Shown piece after piece: positions 47,304 to 56,945 of a stretch of 64,000 bases of DNA. Each line of letters opens with the position of its first letter. Position 1 is the stretch's first letter. Origin of the DNA: Youhaiella tibetensis (GTDB taxonomy: Bacteria; Pseudomonadota; Alphaproteobacteria; Rhizobiales; Devosiaceae); assembly GCF_008000755.1 (NCBI RefSeq), contig NZ_CP041690.1:2295260-2359259 (forward strand). Direction: 5' to 3'. The position numbers and the translations under genes are program-made. The notes beneath the pieces were generated by a model. That model worked only from the letters and a program-made list of their open reading frames with translations. It had not been told where the DNA came from and searched no databases.

Positions 47304-47951
47304 CTAGAACGCCAGGCGCCCGACCAGTTCCTCGTAGGATACGCAAACGGCCGCCTGGAAAGCCTTGCGTTCCTTGAGCCGTTCATACCAGGCCTCGAAA
47401 TGCGGCAAGCTCGGGCGCTCCACCGGCATGGTGAACCAGCGATAGAGCGAAACCCCAGCAACGATGTCGGCGTAGGTGAACTCCTTCCCACCCAGATACG
47501 GCACTCGTGAAAGGCGCTCGTCGAGCATTCGCTGCAATGCGGTCGTCTGGGCGATGCCCTTGTCGATGGCCCCCCGGTTCTGCTGGTCCAGCGGCGTACG
47601 CACCAGGTTCCAGAACACCTCGATCCACGCTGGCTGATAGGTCGTGGCCGTCCAGTCCGTCCATTGATCGGCAGCGGCGCGTTCGCGCGGCTCGACCGGC
47701 CAGATGAGGCCCGAGGCGTAGGTCGCCGCCAGATAGCGCACGATCGCATGGCTCTCCCACAGCACCAGGTCGCCGTCGCGCAGCGTCGGCACCTTGCCGT
47801 TGGGGTTCATTGCCCGGTATTTCGGATCGTCCGTGCCGCCGAACGAGCCGCCCAGAGGCAGGTGTTCGTAGTCCAGTTCCAGCTCGGCAAGGAGCCAGCT
47901 CACCTTCTGCACATTGGACGAATTCAGGCGTCCCCAGAGCGTGATCGTCAC
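47304..47951 (-). CDS. Glutathione S-transferase family protein
   Basis: 215 residues: N-terminal thioredoxin fold (LWGRLNSSNVQKVSWLLAEL; NPNGKVPTLRDGD with the cis-Pro; WESHAIVRYL) and C-terminal helical domain (YADIVAGVSLYRW). Closest in style to the GstB/YfcF-like group, where a Ser or Asn near the N-terminus replaces the catalytic Tyr. GTG 47951 has GAGGAGAG about 6 bases upstream; the long upstream open frame lies over trmFO in antisense and is not coding. Confidence 0.92.
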   Translation of the reverse strand: MTITLWGRLNSSNVQKVSWLLAELELDYEHLPLGGSFGGTDDPKYRAMNPNGKVPTLRDGDLVLWESHAIVRYLAATYASGLIWPVEPRERAAADQWTDWTATTYQPAWIEVFWNLVRTPLDQQNRGAIDKGIAQTTALQRMLDERLSRVPYLGGKEFTYADIVAGVSLYRWFTMPVERPSLPHFEAWYERLKERKAFQAAVCVSYEELVGRLAF

Positions 47952-48026
47952 TTGGCTCTCCTCTTGTTGAGTCGGCCACAAGCTTACCGTGTTGCGCCGG
48001 ATCGGCGCAGTTGCTAAAGCCGCGCC

Positions 48027-49415
48027 ATGTCCAGTTCCTCCACGCAACCCATCCATATCATCGGCGGCGGTCTCGCCGGCTCGGAAGCCGCCTGGCAGGC
48101 CGCCCAGGCAGGCGCCAGCGTCATCCTGCACGAGATGCGCCCATTCCAGAAGTCGCCCGCCCACCTCACCGAGGGGCTGGCCGAACTCGTCTGTTCCAAC
48201 AGCTTCCGTTCGGACGATCACGAGTACAATGCCGTTGGCCTGCTGCATGAGGAAATGCGCCGCTGCGGCTCGCTGATCATGCAGATGGCCGATCGGCACA
48301 AGCTACCCGCCGGCGGCGCGCTCGCGGTCGATCGCGTCGGCTTCTCCGATGCCGTCACCGCCGCCATCACCAGCCACCCCAACATCACCCTCGAGCGCGG
48401 CGAGATCACGGGCCTGCCCCCGGCCGATTGGCACAATGTCATCATCGCCACCGGCCCGCTCACGTCCCAGCCGCTCGCCGAAGCCATCCAAAAGCTGACG
48501 GGCGAGGATGCCCTCGCCTTTTTCGATGCCATCGCTCCCATCATTCATGGCGAGAGCATCAATCGCGATATCGTCTGGGCCCAATCCCGCTATGACAAGG
48601 CCGGCCCCGGCGGCACCGGCGCCGATTACCTCAACTGCCCGATGACCGAGCAGCAGTACAACGACTTCGTCGACGCCCTGCTCACCGGCGAAAAGCACGT
48701 CTACCACGAGTGGGAGAACGTGCCCTATTTCGATGGCTGCCTGCCCGTCGAAGTCATGGCCGAACGCGGTCGCGAGACTCTGCGCCACGGCCCGCTCAAG
48801 CCGGTCGGCCTTACCAACCCGCGCGATCCGGAAAACAAGCCCTACGCCATCGTCCAGCTGCGCCAGGACAACGCCCTGGGCACGCTCTGGAACATGGTAG
48901 GTTTCCAGACCAAGCTGAAATACCGCAAGCAGGCCGATATCTTCCGCATGATCCCGGGCCTCGAGCAGGCCCAGTTCGCCCGCCTTGGCGGGCTCCACCA
49001 CAATACCTTCCTCAATTCGCCCAAGGTGCTCGGTCGTGACCTGCGCCTCAAGGCGGATCCGCGCCTGCGCTTTGCCGGCCAGATCACGGGCGTTGAAGGC
49101 TATGTCGAAAGCACAGCCATCGGCCTCATCGCCGGTCGCATGGCCGCGGCGTCCTTGCGCGGGGTCGAGCTGATGGCTCCGCCCGCGACGACCGCCATGG
49201 GCGCACTCATCAACCACATCACCGGCGGGCACATCGAGGATGGCGAGCAGAAGCTGCGCAGCTTCCAGCCCATGAACGTCAACTTCGGCCTCTTCCCGCC
49301 TGTGACTGTCACCAAGCCCGAAGGCGTCAAGCGCTGGCGCGGCCCGGAAAAGGCCATGGCCAAGAAGAAGGCCGTAAGCGAGCGGGCGCTCGAAGACCTC
49401 AAGGTCTGGGCCTGA
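48027..49415 (+). CDS. trmFO: Methylenetetrahydrofolate-tRNA-(uracil-5-)-methyltransferase TrmFO
   Basis: 462 residues. FAD-binding [16 protein letters not shown] at the N-terminus, then [11 protein letters not shown] with the catalytic-site Cys, and the C-terminal [13 protein letters not shown] block. Makes m5U54 (T54) in the tRNA T loop using methylene-THF and FADH2. Its end overlaps the convergent TetR gene by 17 bases. In many Hyphomicrobiales trmFO sits near the phytoene-synthase-like and Mth938 genes; here two gene groups lie between. Confidence 0.97.
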   Translation: MSSSSTQPIHIIGGGLAGSEAAWQAAQAGASVILHEMRPFQKSPAHLTEGLAELVCSNSFRSDDHEYNAVGLLHEEMRRCGSLIMQMADRHKLPAGGALAVDRVGFSDAVTAAITSHPNITLERGEITGLPPADWHNVIIATGPLTSQPLAEAIQKLTGEDALAFFDAIAPIIHGESINRDIVWAQSRYDKAGPGGTGADYLNCPMTEQQYNDFVDALLTGEKHVYHEWENVPYFDGCLPVEVMAERGRETLRHGPLKPVGLTNPRDPENKPYAIVQLRQDNALGTLWNMVGFQTKLKYRKQADIFRMIPGLEQAQFARLGGLHHNTFLNSPKVLGRDLRLKADPRLRFAGQITGVEGYVESTAIGLIAGRMAAASLRGVELMAPPATTAMGALINHITGGHIEDGEQKLRSFQPMNVNFGLFPPVTVTKPEGVKRWRGPEKAMAKKKAVSERALEDLKVWA

Positions 49416-50013
49416 CGGCCAGCAACGCGCCGGACCCGCGCTCGACCGCATCGAGCGCGGCATCGGCCATTTCCACTATGTCACCCCTGCAGTCCCCATC
49501 CAGCCAGGCCGCCAGCGCAGCCTCGAGCGCTGCCACGATCGTTGCCGCCGCCACCCGCACCGAGAGCGAAGCCGCCTCGCCACCGGTCCGTTGCGCGATG
49601 ATCGTGCACAGCACCTCACCGCTACGCGCGTGGTCAAGCGCCGCCGCGGCGCGGAGCGCGGGAACCTGTCGCGCCAACCGGGCGCGCGCCACCATCGAAT
49701 CCTTGTCCTGGTCCATTACCGTTGCCAGGCCGGCGCGGAACGCCTGCCTCAGACTGGCCAGCACCGGTTCGTCCAGCGGACGATCCTCCAGGAGCCCAAG
49801 AAAAAGCGGATCATAGTCGTCCGCCACCAGTGCCTCCTTGGTGGGGAAGTAGTTGAACAGCGTCCCGGTGGAAACATCGGCGGCACGCGCGATTTCCTCG
49901 GTCGTGGTGGCCTCGAACCCCTTGCTCAGGAACAGCTCGAGCGCCACCTGCTGAATGCGTGCGCGGGTCTGGCGCTTCTTGCGTTCACGCAAACCCTCGG
50001 GCCGTTCGTCCAT
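49399..50013 (-). CDS. TetR-family regulator of the FAD monooxygenase gene
   Basis: 204 residues: N-terminal HTH ([29 protein letters not shown] split over the usual helices, [16 protein letters not shown]) and a C-terminal ligand domain. Start at 50013 is favoured because GAGGG lies 8 bases upstream; ATG 50028 would overlap the monooxygenase stop as ATGA. Either way it is downstream of and coupled to the monooxygenase, so it likely regulates that gene. A TTGA-N7-TCAA dyad at 51262-51276 upstream of the monooxygenase is a candidate operator. Confidence 0.88.
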   Translation of the reverse strand: MDERPEGLRERKKRQTRARIQQVALELFLSKGFEATTTEEIARAADVSTGTLFNYFPTKEALVADDYDPLFLGLLEDRPLDEPVLASLRQAFRAGLATVMDQDKDSMVARARLARQVPALRAAAALDHARSGEVLCTIIAQRTGGEAASLSVRVAAATIVAALEAALAAWLDGDCRGDIVEMADAALDAVERGSGALLAVRPRP

Positions 50014-50024
50014 CTTCACTGCCC

Positions 50025-51215
50025 TCATGCCACTGCCGCTGGCATCGCGCGGCCGCTCCCTCTGCTCCCAAAGGCTCGCCCCATCCACATTGCCCCCGCC
50101 GCCAGCGGCCAAAGCCGGGTCGCTGTATTGCGCAGCGCGATACCCCACGCCGTGCGCGGTACCAGAACCGCTGCATTGGCGCCAATGCCTTTCTGCCGCG
50201 GCGCCACCAACCGTCTGTGGCGCGCTTCGTAGGCTTGGAGACCCGCTCCGAGATCGTCGTGGCCGGAGAGTGCCTCACCCAGTGTCCGCGCGCCCGCCAT
50301 CGCCAGGCTCGAGCCTTCCCCGAACAGGGAAACGCATGACGCTGCATCGCCGAGCAGGGCAACCCGGCCGCTCGACCATTTCGGCAGGTCCACCCGGCAG
50401 ACCGCATCGAAATACATTTCGTCCGTCTGGGCCAACGCCCGCAACATGGCCGGGACATGCCAGCCCGATCCCGCATAGGTCTCTTCGATCAGCCTGCGCT
50501 GGTCCGCTTCATTGCGAAGATCAAATTCGGGGCCCGGCTGTGCGCGGAAAATGAAGGCGCCCAGTGCCCGGCCGGTGGACGGATGGATCGCCGCCGACCG
50601 GCCCGGTGCATTATACATCTCCACCCGCCGCGCTATCGCCGGCCAATCCGGCAGTGGTAGCGTCGCTATGAACAGCCCCAGTGGCTTGACGAACTCGGTT
50701 TCCGGACCGAAAGCCAGGCGGCGCACGCGCGAATGCAGTCCGTCCGCCCCGATTACGAGGTCGAAGCGCCGCTCCCCGCCCCTTTCGAAACGCACGTCGG
50801 CGCCGTCCCCGTCCTGCGCCAGCGCGGCAATACTGTCCCCGAAGACGAACTCGGCATCCGCCTTGACCGCACCGGCGAGACACCGCGCGAGGTCGCCGCG
50901 CGGCACCTCGACCTCTCGGCTACCCGAGGCGTGCTGCAACGCGCCGAGATTGACGCGCCCCTTCTCATGGGCCCTGTCATCGAAAAACCCGATCTCCTCG
51001 ACCGCGCTCGCGGCGGCCCGTAGCGCGGGCATGATCCCCATTTCTTCCGCAACGGAGACCGCCGGCCCCCTCACGTCAACAGGGCTGCCGCTCGAGCGCA
51101 GCGAACCGGCGCGCTCGACGAGGGTGCACGCAACTCCCGCACGCGACAGGTACCAGGCCAGGGTCGGGCCGGCCACGCCGGCGCCCGATATCAGGACGGT
51201 CTTGATGCACGACAT
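50025..51215 (-). CDS. FAD-dependent monooxygenase (PHBH fold, Tet(X)-like class)
   Basis: 396 residues, class A flavoprotein monooxygenase. GAGVAGPTLAWYL (dinucleotide motif, residues about 11-23), VIGADGLHSRVRR (DG motif) and ALLGDAASCVSLFGEGSS (GD motif) are all present. Hydroxylates an aromatic or polyketide-like compound with NAD(P)H and O2. Tet(X) is in the same broad class, but I cannot claim tetracycline as substrate. GGGAG precedes the ATG by 8 bases. First gene of a two-gene operon with the TetR regulator. Confidence 0.9.
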   Translation of the reverse strand: MSCIKTVLISGAGVAGPTLAWYLSRAGVACTLVERAGSLRSSGSPVDVRGPAVSVAEEMGIMPALRAAASAVEEIGFFDDRAHEKGRVNLGALQHASGSREVEVPRGDLARCLAGAVKADAEFVFGDSIAALAQDGDGADVRFERGGERRFDLVIGADGLHSRVRRLAFGPETEFVKPLGLFIATLPLPDWPAIARRVEMYNAPGRSAAIHPSTGRALGAFIFRAQPGPEFDLRNEADQRRLIEETYAGSGWHVPAMLRALAQTDEMYFDAVCRVDLPKWSSGRVALLGDAASCVSLFGEGSSLAMAGARTLGEALSGHDDLGAGLQAYEARHRRLVAPRQKGIGANAAVLVPRTAWGIALRNTATRLWPLAAGAMWMGRAFGSRGSGRAMPAAVA

Positions 51216-51280
51216 CTCGATGACTCCCGCTTAGGAGCCACTAATTGATGTCACTATAATTTTGAAGTCAACTCAAATAA

Positions 51281-53017
51281 CTACTTCGCGCCCGCTGCGT
51301 CCGCGAAAAGCGTCCCTTCGAGATAGGTCAGACTGCGCCCGCCATCAGGCGCCGAGGCGACGGTGGCCGTATCCAGCACGTATCGGTAGGCAATGCCCCC
51401 GAGGCTGAACGACAGCACCGGATCGGCGAGTTCATTTCCCGTATTGCCCTTGAGCCACTCCACAAGATCGACGCTCACGCTCTCCCCTGGCGGGATCGAG
51501 ATTGTAAGCACTTTCGCGCTCAGGGCGAATGTAAGCGCGCCAGAGGTCGCGGGCACATCCACATAGATGGCCTGCCGCCCGAGAAGATAGGGCGTCCCGC
51601 CCACGTCCACCGCTTGCGTGGGCGGACGCGCCAGCGACAGGAAGACAGTCGAGCCATTCACCTGGTCGCTCGGTCCAAGACCGTCGAACATGTCGAGGTT
51701 GTGCTGCCCGGCCTCATAGGTGACGCCGTGAGAGGCCAGCACCTGCTCGAGGTTCGCCTGCCCCGCTGCCGATTGCAGAAGGAAGGCCATTGCTCCGGTG
51801 GCTCGCGCCGCCTCGGCGCCGGACCATTGGGGCTTTGTATCGGGTCCGGTGACGCCTCCGCGCGCCAGCAGCGCATCCAGCGATGCCGCCTGGCTGGCCC
51901 TCGAGAGGCTATCCATGTTCCATGGCCCGATGCTGAAGACGAGAAGGATCACCCCGGCCAGTGCCGGTATCAGGCGGATATCCCCGCGCCCGATGAGGAA
52001 GGTCAGCGTGAGCAACGCCGCCCAGATCCCGCCTGCTATCAGCATCATCCGTTCCGGCGTCAGCCCATAGGCATCAACTCGCACCATCACGGCAAGGGCG
52101 TAGAGCCCCAACGGAATGATCGTCAGCCAGAACCAGCAACGGCGGAACACCCGCACCAGCAGCCTTTCCCGCATGAAGGCGGGATGCAGCAGCAGCCAGG
52201 TCGCCGCCCCAGTCGTAACGAAGCCGAGCACCATCCAGCCGAGCATGCCCTCGGGCAGGCTCTGCGTCAGGACGATCTGGAGCGTATAGGCGAGAAGGAT
52301 GAGCGCATAGGCGAGGAGCAGTGGGGTCAGCACGAACTGGCCGAGAAAGCCCGTGGCAGTGGCAACGATATCCGGCTCTTGCAGCGCGCGGGCGTCAAAG
52401 GCGTCCAGCCGGCGGATCGTGGCCAGCCAATAGATCGGCGTGAACAGAAATCCGATGATCGGCAGTACCCACCGGTAGAACAGGTCCGACGTCTCGAGCC
52501 CGAAAAGGATCGACAGCGACCGTTCGATGGCCGCGATGCCGAGGGCGACGAGCAGGAACGCCACCCCTGCGATGAGGGCGGTCACCGCCGCCTGTTGGTT
52601 GAGCCACCAGAACTTGTCCTGCTGCAGCGCCCGATCCGGTCCGCGCTCGGTGAAGGCACTCACCGAGAGCCAGAGAACGGAAATCACAGGCAAGGCCCAC
52701 GGCACGAACCAGTTCGCATCGCTCACCTGAAACGCGGCCACCGCCAGCAGCGGCAGAACGTAGCCGATCACGATACCCGCAAGCCCCGTCCGCGGCCTGC
52801 TTTCGTTGAACAGCGATCCAGCCACGGCGAACACGGCGCCGCTGGCAAGGCCACCGACGATCCGCCACCAGAACTCGTCCGTCAGCGAGATCTGCTCATT
52901 GACCACCACGAGCACCGCGACCGTGGTCAGCAATATCAGCAATGAAGCGAGGGGAAAGCGCCTTAGGGTTGTCAGGAGGTCCGGAGCAAGTCGGTCGATC
53001 CAATCCCGCAAGTGCAT
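51281..53017 (-). CDS. DUF4153 domain membrane protein
   Basis: 578 residues. The first 380 or so form about ten TM helices (LASLLILLTTVAVLVVV, VIGYVLPLLAVAAF, then further segments); the C-terminal 180 residues are soluble and probably periplasmic, with a strand-rich end. This layout and the LGLETSDLFYRWVLPIIGFLF-type central block fit the DUF4153 family. Function unknown. It follows the phytoene-synthase-like gene by 4 bases on the same strand and may be the last gene of the secDF operon. Confidence 0.75.
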   Translation of the reverse strand: MHLRDWIDRLAPDLLTTLRRFPLASLLILLTTVAVLVVVNEQISLTDEFWWRIVGGLASGAVFAVAGSLFNESRPRTGLAGIVIGYVLPLLAVAAFQVSDANWFVPWALPVISVLWLSVSAFTERGPDRALQQDKFWWLNQQAAVTALIAGVAFLLVALGIAAIERSLSILFGLETSDLFYRWVLPIIGFLFTPIYWLATIRRLDAFDARALQEPDIVATATGFLGQFVLTPLLLAYALILLAYTLQIVLTQSLPEGMLGWMVLGFVTTGAATWLLLHPAFMRERLLVRVFRRCWFWLTIIPLGLYALAVMVRVDAYGLTPERMMLIAGGIWAALLTLTFLIGRGDIRLIPALAGVILLVFSIGPWNMDSLSRASQAASLDALLARGGVTGPDTKPQWSGAEAARATGAMAFLLQSAAGQANLEQVLASHGVTYEAGQHNLDMFDGLGPSDQVNGSTVFLSLARPPTQAVDVGGTPYLLGRQAIYVDVPATSGALTFALSAKVLTISIPPGESVSVDLVEWLKGNTGNELADPVLSFSLGGIAYRYVLDTATVASAPDGGRSLTYLEGTLFADAAGAK

Positions 53018-53021
53018 CTCC

Positions 53022-53867
53022 CTATCGGTTACGCCAGGTCCACCAGCTCATCGCCGCGATCTTGCGCCAGGAAGCCATGTCCGGCGGCGGCGCAAATGGC
53101 TGTTCCTGCACATGTTTTAGCTGACCCAATGCCGCGCGCAAGACGGGTGCATAGGCAAATGCCGGGCGCAGCGACGGCGAAAGCGCGCCGATCGCGGCCT
53201 CAGCCTTGCCCAGGTGCTCGCCCGCCAGGTCGATGGCTTGCCCGAGAGCAGCCCGAATGCCCTCGGTCGGGGTGCCTGCAAAGATCTGCGACTCGGTGAC
53301 GCCATTGGCCCGAAAGAGCGGCAGCGGCAGAAAGATGCGGTGTTGGCTGGCGTTGAAACCAAAGGCGCGCACATGCCCGATAAAGGCATTGGCGACGCCC
53401 AGGTGCCCGGCGGCATCCCCGTCCTCTACCGGGACGCCATCGTTGAGCACCATGGCGGCGAACTGATAGAGCACCGAGACCGTCTCGCCGGCATATCCCT
53501 CGAAACTGGTGAGGTCGGGCATCGGGTCCTGGTAGAGATCGAACCTTCGTGCCGCGATCAGCCGCTGCAGCGGCACGATGGGAAGGCCGTAGTCACCTAT
53601 CGTGGTCAGCAGCGCGTCGGCCACCGGGTTGCTGCGCACGTTGCCGTGCCCCTGCCCCCTGAGCGCATCGTCCCACCATTGCAGCCGGATTTCCCCGGGC
53701 GTCGGCTCGGAGACCCGCTCGCGCACCGAGGCCACTTCGGCCGCGAACGCATAGAGCGATTGCACCGCCGCCCGCTTGTCCTCGCCGATCAAGAGGCTCG
53801 CGTAATACCGGTCGGGGTCCGTGGATTTGAGATAGTCGGCCGTCAGCGCGGCGGTTTCCGCTCGCAT
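53022..53867 (-). CDS. Squalene/phytoene synthase-fold protein, NDUFAF6-like
   Basis: 281 residues. LYAFAAEVASVRERV and EIRLQWWDDALRG open the fold, and ARRFDLYQDPMPDL carries an Asp-x3-Asp. The first Asp-rich motif of true prenyl synthases is absent (AAEVASVRE), as in NDUFAF6, the human complex I assembly factor. Encoded 1 base after an Mth938-domain gene (NDUFAF3-like), it more likely helps build respiratory complex I than makes carotenoids. No carotenoid or hopanoid genes are nearby. Confidence 0.85.
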   Translation of the reverse strand: MRAETAALTADYLKSTDPDRYYASLLIGEDKRAAVQSLYAFAAEVASVRERVSEPTPGEIRLQWWDDALRGQGHGNVRSNPVADALLTTIGDYGLPIVPLQRLIAARRFDLYQDPMPDLTSFEGYAGETVSVLYQFAAMVLNDGVPVEDGDAAGHLGVANAFIGHVRAFGFNASQHRIFLPLPLFRANGVTESQIFAGTPTEGIRAALGQAIDLAGEHLGKAEAAIGALSPSLRPAFAYAPVLRAALGQLKHVQEQPFAPPPDMASWRKIAAMSWWTWRNR

Positions 53868-53868
53868 G

Positions 53869-54261
53869 TCACTTGCCGCGCTCGACAGCGATCAGCGCAG
53901 CGCCGACTGCCCGTTCCTCGGCCAGCAGCACGTTATAGGTCCGCACAGCTCCACCGGTCGCAATCGGCTCCATGATGACCTTGCGCTCGCGGAACGCCTG
54001 CCGGATGGCCGGATCGAGAAACACGATCTCCTCGCCCGTCCCCACAAGCAGCACGTCGAGACGCTCGGCGGCCTCCAGCAAGGGCGCCAGCGTCTCGAGC
54101 GTTATCCCGGCTGCCTCTTTGACATCCCAGGAAAGCATGCCCGTCGGCAGGCACAGGAGTGAACCCTTGTGCGACATGTCTGCGAAGCGGAACCCACCGT
54201 TGCCATAGGCATCGATGGGCACCTGTTGCGGGAAGCGGCCCGCTCCGAAGGTATCGGCCAT
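53869..54261 (-). CDS. Mth938-domain protein, NDUFAF3-like
   Basis: 130 residues of the DUF498/Mth938 family (YGNGGFRFADMSHKGSLL; LLVGTGEEIVFLDPAIRQ; VMEP-like IMEPIATGGAVRTYNVLLAE). The human relative NDUFAF3 is a complex I assembly factor, and association of this family with secDF in alphaproteobacteria has been noted in the literature on NDUFAF3. Between secDF (12 bases) and the NDUFAF6-like gene (1 base), clearly one operon. Confidence 0.88.
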   Translation of the reverse strand: MADTFGAGRFPQQVPIDAYGNGGFRFADMSHKGSLLCLPTGMLSWDVKEAAGITLETLAPLLEAAERLDVLLVGTGEEIVFLDPAIRQAFRERKVIMEPIATGGAVRTYNVLLAEERAVGAALIAVERGK

Positions 54262-54273
54262 GGGCCGTGCCTC

Positions 54274-56826
54274 CTAGACAGCGGCGCCGTCTGCGCGCTT
54301 TTCCTTGGCCTGCTTCTCGTCCTTTGCCTGGTCGGCCCGGGCACGCAGCCCGAACCAGATCAGGATCGGCGCCGCGATCACGATCGAGGAGTACGTGCCA
54401 ATCAGCACGCCCCAGGTCATCGAGATCGTGAAGCTGCGGATCACCTCGCCACCGAAAAGAACCAGCGGGATGAGCGCCAGCAAGGTGGTGAAGGCGGTCA
54501 GGGTCGTACGCGCCAGGGTCGAGTTGATCGAGAGGTCGATCAGCTCGGGCAACGACATCTTCTTGTACTTGCGCAGGTTTTCACGGACGCGGTCGTAGAC
54601 CACCACCGTATCGTTGAGCGAGTAGCCCACGATGGTCAGGATCGCCGCGATACTGGTCAGGTTGAACTCGATACCCGTTATCGAGAAGAAGCCGATGGTC
54701 AGCAACACGTCGTGGAACGTCGAGACGATCGCACCCACCGCATATTGCCACTCGAAGCGGAACCACACGTAGACCATGATCGCCAGCAGCGCCACGCCCA
54801 GGCCGATGGCGCCCGAGACCGCAAGTTCACCCGAGACGGACGGGCCCACGGATTCGGTGCGCCGCACTTCGTAGCCACCGCTCTGGAGCGCGTCGCGCAC
54901 CTTCTGCACCGCGGCCTGCTGGGCGGCGTCGCCGCCTTCCTGCGCCTGCACGCGGATCAGCACGTCCTCGGGCGTACCGAAGCCCTGTACCTGAATTTCG
55001 CCAAGGCCGAGCTCGCTCAGCCGCTGGCGGATATCGCCCGGATCGGCCGGGCCGCCCACATGCTGCACCTCGATCGCCGAACCGCCGGTGAAGTCGATGC
55101 CCAGGTTCATGCCCTTGGTGAAGAACGAACCCATCGAACCGGCAATCGCCAGCACCGAGATGATGATCGCCGGGCGGGCGAACTTCATGAACGGAATCTT
55201 GGTGTGGTCGGGAATGAAATGAATGAGGCGGATCTGCACCGTCTTCGGGCGGCGACGGCGATACCAGATGCCGGCGATGAAGAGCGTCACCGTGTAGGCG
55301 GTGAACATCGAGGTGAGGATACCCAGAGCCAGCGTAACGGCGAAGCCCTGTACCGGCCCCGAGCCCAGGAAGAACAGCACGATGGCCGCGATCAGCGAGG
55401 TCAGGTGCGAGTCCACGATCGTGCCCCAGGCGCGCTCGAAGCCCGCTGTGATGGCCTGCAGGTTGGATCGTCCAGCCTGCTGCTCTTCACGTATGCGCTC
55501 GTAGATCAGCACGTTGGCGTCCACGGCCATGCCGATGGTCAGGATGATACCGGCGATACCCGGCAGGGTCAGCGTCGCCCCCAGCATCGAGAGCGAGCCG
55601 AGCATCACGAAGATGTTGAGGATCAGCGAGATGTTGGCGAAGACGCCCCAGAGGCCGTAGGCCATGAGCATGAAGAGGATGACCGCGGCGGCGGCAACGG
55701 CACCGGCGATGAGGCCGGCGCGGATCGAGTCCGCACCCAGGCTCGGCCCGACGGTGCGCTCTTCGATGATGTCGAGGCTGGCCGGCAGAGCGCCCGCGCG
55801 CAGCAGCACCGCCAGGTCCTGTGCACTCTGCGGGGTGAAGTTGCCGCTGATCTGGCCCGAGCCGCCGGTGATCGGCTGCTGGATGACCGGAGCGGTCAGC
55901 ACCTGGTTGTCGAGAACGATGGCGAAGCGCTTGCCGACATTCTTGGAAGTAATGTCCGAGAAGGTGACCGCGCCGCGGGTATCGAACTTGAACGTCACGA
56001 CCGAGCGGCCGGTCTGCTGGTCGAAGCCGGGCTGGGAGTCGACCAGCGACTCGCCACCGAGCGAGACGTCTTCATAAAGCAGTTCCTTGCCGCCGTCCTG
56101 GCTCGGCAGGATGATGGTGCCGGCCGGCAGCCCCTGGGCCTCGGCCTGTGCAGCCGTCATGCCCGGGTAGACCATGTGGAAGGTCAGGCGCGCCGTCTTG
56201 GAGACGATATCCTTGAGGCGGGTCGAGTCGCCGAAGCCGGGAACCTGGAGCAGCACGCGGTCCGAACCCTGGCGCTGGATCGAGGGCTCGGTCGTGCCCA
56301 GTTCGTCCACGCGCTTGCGGATGACTTCCATTGACTGCGTCACCAGCGAAGACATGCGCTGGTTGATGCCCTCGTCGGTCAGCGCCACCGTGATCTTACC
56401 ATCACTGGTGGTGGAGAACGAAAGCTCGGGTGTACCGCCCACCGAGAACATCGTGTTTGAAATGTTGTTCTGCAGCGTCTCGAGCGCCTTGAGCGCTGCG
56501 TCCTGCTGCGTCGGGTCGGTCAGTTCCACCGTGATGGACTGGGGGCCCGTCGTGATGATGTTGCCGATGCCGTTTTCATTGGCCAGCACGGCGCGCGCGT
56601 CGCGGCGCAGGTCCTTGACCCGCTGGTCGACGATCGACTGCTTGTTGACGCCGAGCAGGAGGTGCGAGCCGCCCTGCAGATCCAGACCCAGGACGATGGT
56701 GCGCTTGGGCATCCAATCGGGCATCGCATCCAGCGTATCCTTGGGCAGGAAGCTGGGAATCGTGAACGCGACAGCCAGAATAGCCACGATGGCGATAATG
56801 ACAGCCCGAATGGGAGAAAACTGCAT
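54274..56826 (-). CDS. secDF: Protein translocase SecDF (fused)
   Basis: 850 residues joining SecD and SecF. SecD half: TM1, the large periplasmic domain, and the helix block GIAGIILTIGMAVDANVLIYERIRE (split here by position, about residues 430-455) with the conserved Asp. SecF half begins about residue 545 with IDFTGGS and has VGYSLNDTVVVYDRVREN near 690. Twelve TM helices. Uses the proton gradient to pull exported proteins through SecYEG. The C-terminal tail is Lys-rich. Follows yajC after 119 bases containing a hairpin. Confidence 0.97.
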   Translation of the reverse strand: MQFSPIRAVIIAIVAILAVAFTIPSFLPKDTLDAMPDWMPKRTIVLGLDLQGGSHLLLGVNKQSIVDQRVKDLRRDARAVLANENGIGNIITTGPQSITVELTDPTQQDAALKALETLQNNISNTMFSVGGTPELSFSTTSDGKITVALTDEGINQRMSSLVTQSMEVIRKRVDELGTTEPSIQRQGSDRVLLQVPGFGDSTRLKDIVSKTARLTFHMVYPGMTAAQAEAQGLPAGTIILPSQDGGKELLYEDVSLGGESLVDSQPGFDQQTGRSVVTFKFDTRGAVTFSDITSKNVGKRFAIVLDNQVLTAPVIQQPITGGSGQISGNFTPQSAQDLAVLLRAGALPASLDIIEERTVGPSLGADSIRAGLIAGAVAAAAVILFMLMAYGLWGVFANISLILNIFVMLGSLSMLGATLTLPGIAGIILTIGMAVDANVLIYERIREEQQAGRSNLQAITAGFERAWGTIVDSHLTSLIAAIVLFFLGSGPVQGFAVTLALGILTSMFTAYTVTLFIAGIWYRRRRPKTVQIRLIHFIPDHTKIPFMKFARPAIIISVLAIAGSMGSFFTKGMNLGIDFTGGSAIEVQHVGGPADPGDIRQRLSELGLGEIQVQGFGTPEDVLIRVQAQEGGDAAQQAAVQKVRDALQSGGYEVRRTESVGPSVSGELAVSGAIGLGVALLAIMVYVWFRFEWQYAVGAIVSTFHDVLLTIGFFSITGIEFNLTSIAAILTIVGYSLNDTVVVYDRVRENLRKYKKMSLPELIDLSINSTLARTTLTAFTTLLALIPLVLFGGEVIRSFTISMTWGVLIGTYSSIVIAAPILIWFGLRARADQAKDEKQAKEKRADGAAV

Positions 56827-56888
56827 AGTGTCTGGTCCAGATACCTAGAGCGGAAGGGCTCTATCTTCTCGATTGCACACGAGGTCCA

Positions 56889-56914
56889 CCGAAAAGTGGC
56901 GTGCCACTTTCCGG
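56889..56914. repeat. Palindromic hairpin in the yajC-secDF gap
   Basis: CCG-A-AAAGTGGC-GT-GCCACTTT-C-CGG: 8-bp stem, one mismatch, 3 more pairs, 2-base turn. It resembles the GAAAAGTGG-type palindromes scattered in Hyphomicrobiales genomes. I see only one copy in the window. It may stabilise or pause the yajC-secDF transcript. Confidence 0.5.
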
Positions 56915-56945
56915 TCCCCATGTTTTCTGCACGTCTTGCGCCGGC

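Noticed and set aside
53022-53867. Carotenoid or hopanoid biosynthesis gene
   Set aside because: The first Asp-rich motif is absent and no crt/hpn genes are nearby; operon context favours a complex I assembly role.
54169-56334. 721-codon frame antisense to secDF
   Set aside because: Very charged, domain-free shadow; also crosses a gene boundary.
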